Positions 12,938 through 14,280 of a DNA stretch of 14,280 nucleotides are shown piece by piece (within the stretch, counting starts at the first letter, position 1; every line of letters starts with the position of its first letter). A model generated the notes under the pieces. That model saw nothing but the letters and a program-made list of their open reading frames with translations, searched no databases and was not told the DNA's origin. Source of the stretch: JABCPE02 sp963520725 (lineage in GTDB: Bacteria; Bacteroidota; Bacteroidia; Flavobacteriales; Weeksellaceae); the NCBI GenBank assembly GCA_963520725.1, contig CAUQSG010000039.1, positions 1-14,280 on the forward strand, written 5' to 3'. The position numbers and the translations under genes were made by a program.

Positions 12938-14280
12938 ATGACACAGAAACAACAAAATAAATTAGGTGATACACTTTGGGCTATTGCAGATGACTTAAGA
13001 GGTGCAATGAATGCAGATGATTTTAGAGATTATATGCTTTCCTTTCTTTTCTTAAGGTATTTATCTTTCAATTATGAAGAAGCTGCTAAAAAGGAATTAG
13101 GAAATGACTATCCTGAAAGTCCGTCAGAAGATAAAAGAGTGGATTTTAGAGTACCACCACCTTTGGAAATATGGTATAAAGAAAATAAAAACTACATCGA
13201 GGATTTTGAGAAACAAATGCGCAGAAAAGTACATTATGTTATTGAACCGCGATATCTCTGGAGTAATATTACAGAATTGGCTCGTACTCAGAAGGATGAA
13301 TTGTTAGAAACTCTACAACAAGGTTTTCGTCACATAGAAGAAGAATCTTTTAATAGCTCTTTCAAAGGTTTGTTTTCTGAAATCAATCTCAATTCGGATA
13401 AATTAGGCAAAACTTATAAAGAAAGAAATGAGAAACTTTGCAAAATCATCACAAAAATTGCAACAGGTATTGCCGACTTCTCTACTGATACAGATACGCT
13501 TGGTGATGCTTATGAATATTTGATTGGGAAATTTGCCGCAGGTTCGGGTAAAAAAGCAGGGGAATTTTACACTCCTCAGCAGGTTTCTACCATTTTATCT
13601 GAAATTGTAATTTTAGATAGCCAAGATCCTACATTGGGAGCTAAATCCAAATTAGATAAAGTCTTGGATTTTGCATGCGGTTCTGGCTCTTTGCTATTGA
13701 ATGTCCGGAATAAAATACAAGAAAATGGAGGTAGTATAGGTAAAATTTATGGGCAAGAGAAAAATATTACTACTTACAATCTAGCTCGGATGAATATGCT
13801 TCTACATGGAATGAAGGATACGGAGTTTGATATTTTTCATGGAGATACTTTGCTTAACCAATGGAATTTACTCAATGAGATGAATCCGAGCAAAAAAATA
13901 GAATTTGATGCTATTGTTGCCAATCCGCCATTTAGTTTGCGTTGGGAGCCTAATGATACATTGGCAGAAGATTTTCGTTTTAAGAGCTATGGTTTAGCTC
14001 CAAAATCAGCAGCTGATTTTGCATTTTTACTGCATGGTCTCCACTTTTTGAAGGGGGATGGGACAATGGCAATCATTTTACCACATGGTGTTTTATTTCG
14101 AGGAGGAGCAGAAGAGCGAATTCGTACAAAATTGTTAAAAGAAAGATATATTGATACTGTAATAGGTTTACCTTCCAATTTATTTTATTCCACAGGAATT
14201 CCAGTTTGCATTTTAGTTTTGAAAAAATGTAAAAAAGTTGATGATGTATTGTTTATTAATGCGTCAGAACACTATAAGGC
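12938..14280 (+). CDS. hsdM: Type I restriction-modification methyltransferase subunit (partial, runs off the window)
   Basis: From the ATG at 12938 the frame stays open to the right edge, giving 447 codons so far, out of about 500-530 usual for HsdM. HsdM transfers a methyl group from S-adenosylmethionine to adenine N6, in a complex with HsdS and, for restriction, HsdR. The N-terminal helical domain starts MTQKQQNKLGDTLWAIADDLRGAM. The stretch LGDAYEYLIGKFAAGSGKKAGEFYTPQ is the hallmark of the EcoR124I-type (IC) family, with EFYTP at 209-213. Motif I is DFACGSG (244-250), and motif IV is NPPF (329-332), whose Asn and aromatic side chain hold the flipped adenine. No frameshift is seen. The gene follows the prrC-like gene after 14 nt. 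Type IC systems are the ones known to host prrC, so the assignment supports the identity of the neighbour. Confidence 0.95.
   Translation, partial: MTQKQQNKLGDTLWAIADDLRGAMNADDFRDYMLSFLFLRYLSFNYEEAAKKELGNDYPESPSEDKRVDFRVPPPLEIWYKENKNYIEDFEKQMRRKVHYVIEPRYLWSNITELARTQKDELLETLQQGFRHIEEESFNSSFKGLFSEINLNSDKLGKTYKERNEKLCKIITKIATGIADFSTDTDTLGDAYEYLIGKFAAGSGKKAGEFYTPQQVSTILSEIVILDSQDPTLGAKSKLDKVLDFACGSGSLLLNVRNKIQENGGSIGKIYGQEKNITTYNLARMNMLLHGMKDTEFDIFHGDTLLNQWNLLNEMNPSKKIEFDAIVANPPFSLRWEPNDTLAEDFRFKSYGLAPKSAADFAFLLHGLHFLKGDGTMAIILPHGVLFRGGAEERIRTKLLKERYIDTVIGLPSNLFYSTGIPVCILVLKKCKKVDDVLFINASEHYK

Noticed and set aside
13104..13307. 67-codon plus-strand frame and the 13987-14178 minus-strand frame
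   Set aside because: Both lie within the uninterrupted hsdM frame, which contains the EFYTP, DFACGSG and NPPF motifs.

Overview
The window looks like a chromosomal segment of a low-GC Bacteroidota, most likely a flavobacterium of the Weeksellaceae (Chryseobacterium/Riemerella/Elizabethkingia type). The grounds are a long single-chain PurL with Flavobacteriia-like sequence, promoter -7 boxes of the Bacteroidota form TAnnTTTG, almost no Shine-Dalgarno sequences, and a Bacteroidota-type lipoprotein. The assignment rests on recognition, not on a search.

Layout. Positions 1-340 hold the 3' end of a membrane-protein gene, a low-information stretch with a 27-codon ORF, and a hairpin terminator. A minus-strand gene (356-970, DUF7691-like) is divergent from two small plus-strand genes of unknown function (1057-1632, 1669-1878), which end at a terminator. 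The housekeeping gene purL (2113-5802) follows. It ends at a 13-bp hairpin terminator whose T-run overlaps the stop codon of a convergent two-gene minus-strand unit: a small CxCxxC protein and a 90-aa coiled-coil protein.

From 6551 to 10464 the DNA becomes very AT-rich and carries nine small plus-strand genes, most without recognisable function: a WapI-like immunity candidate, an immunity-like cytosolic protein, several tiny membrane proteins, a lipoprotein, and a membrane-anchored carboxypeptidase-regulatory-like domain protein. Two consecutive genes begin inside perfect copies of a 34-bp direct repeat, so the first of them is a clean, potentially excisable cassette. This block reads as an accessory or immunity-type gene array.

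From 10588 to the right edge lies a type I restriction-modification locus in the order hsdS (5'-truncated) - prrC-like anticodon nuclease - hsdM (runs off the window). The ATPase between hsdS and hsdM has Walker A, signature, Walker B/D-loop and H-motif elements. Its C-terminal Arg301/Glu305/His338 reproduces almost exactly the spacing of the E. coli PrrC catalytic triad, so it is probably a suicide tRNA nuclease guarding the restriction system. The hsdS gene has lost its normal N-terminus next to a terminator and carries two long G-runs, G9 near its start and G8 in the linker between its two recognition halves. One extra G in the second run produces an immediate TAA and a half-length HsdS. 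Together these make a candidate phase-variable RM/anticodon-nuclease defence island, the most interesting part of the window.
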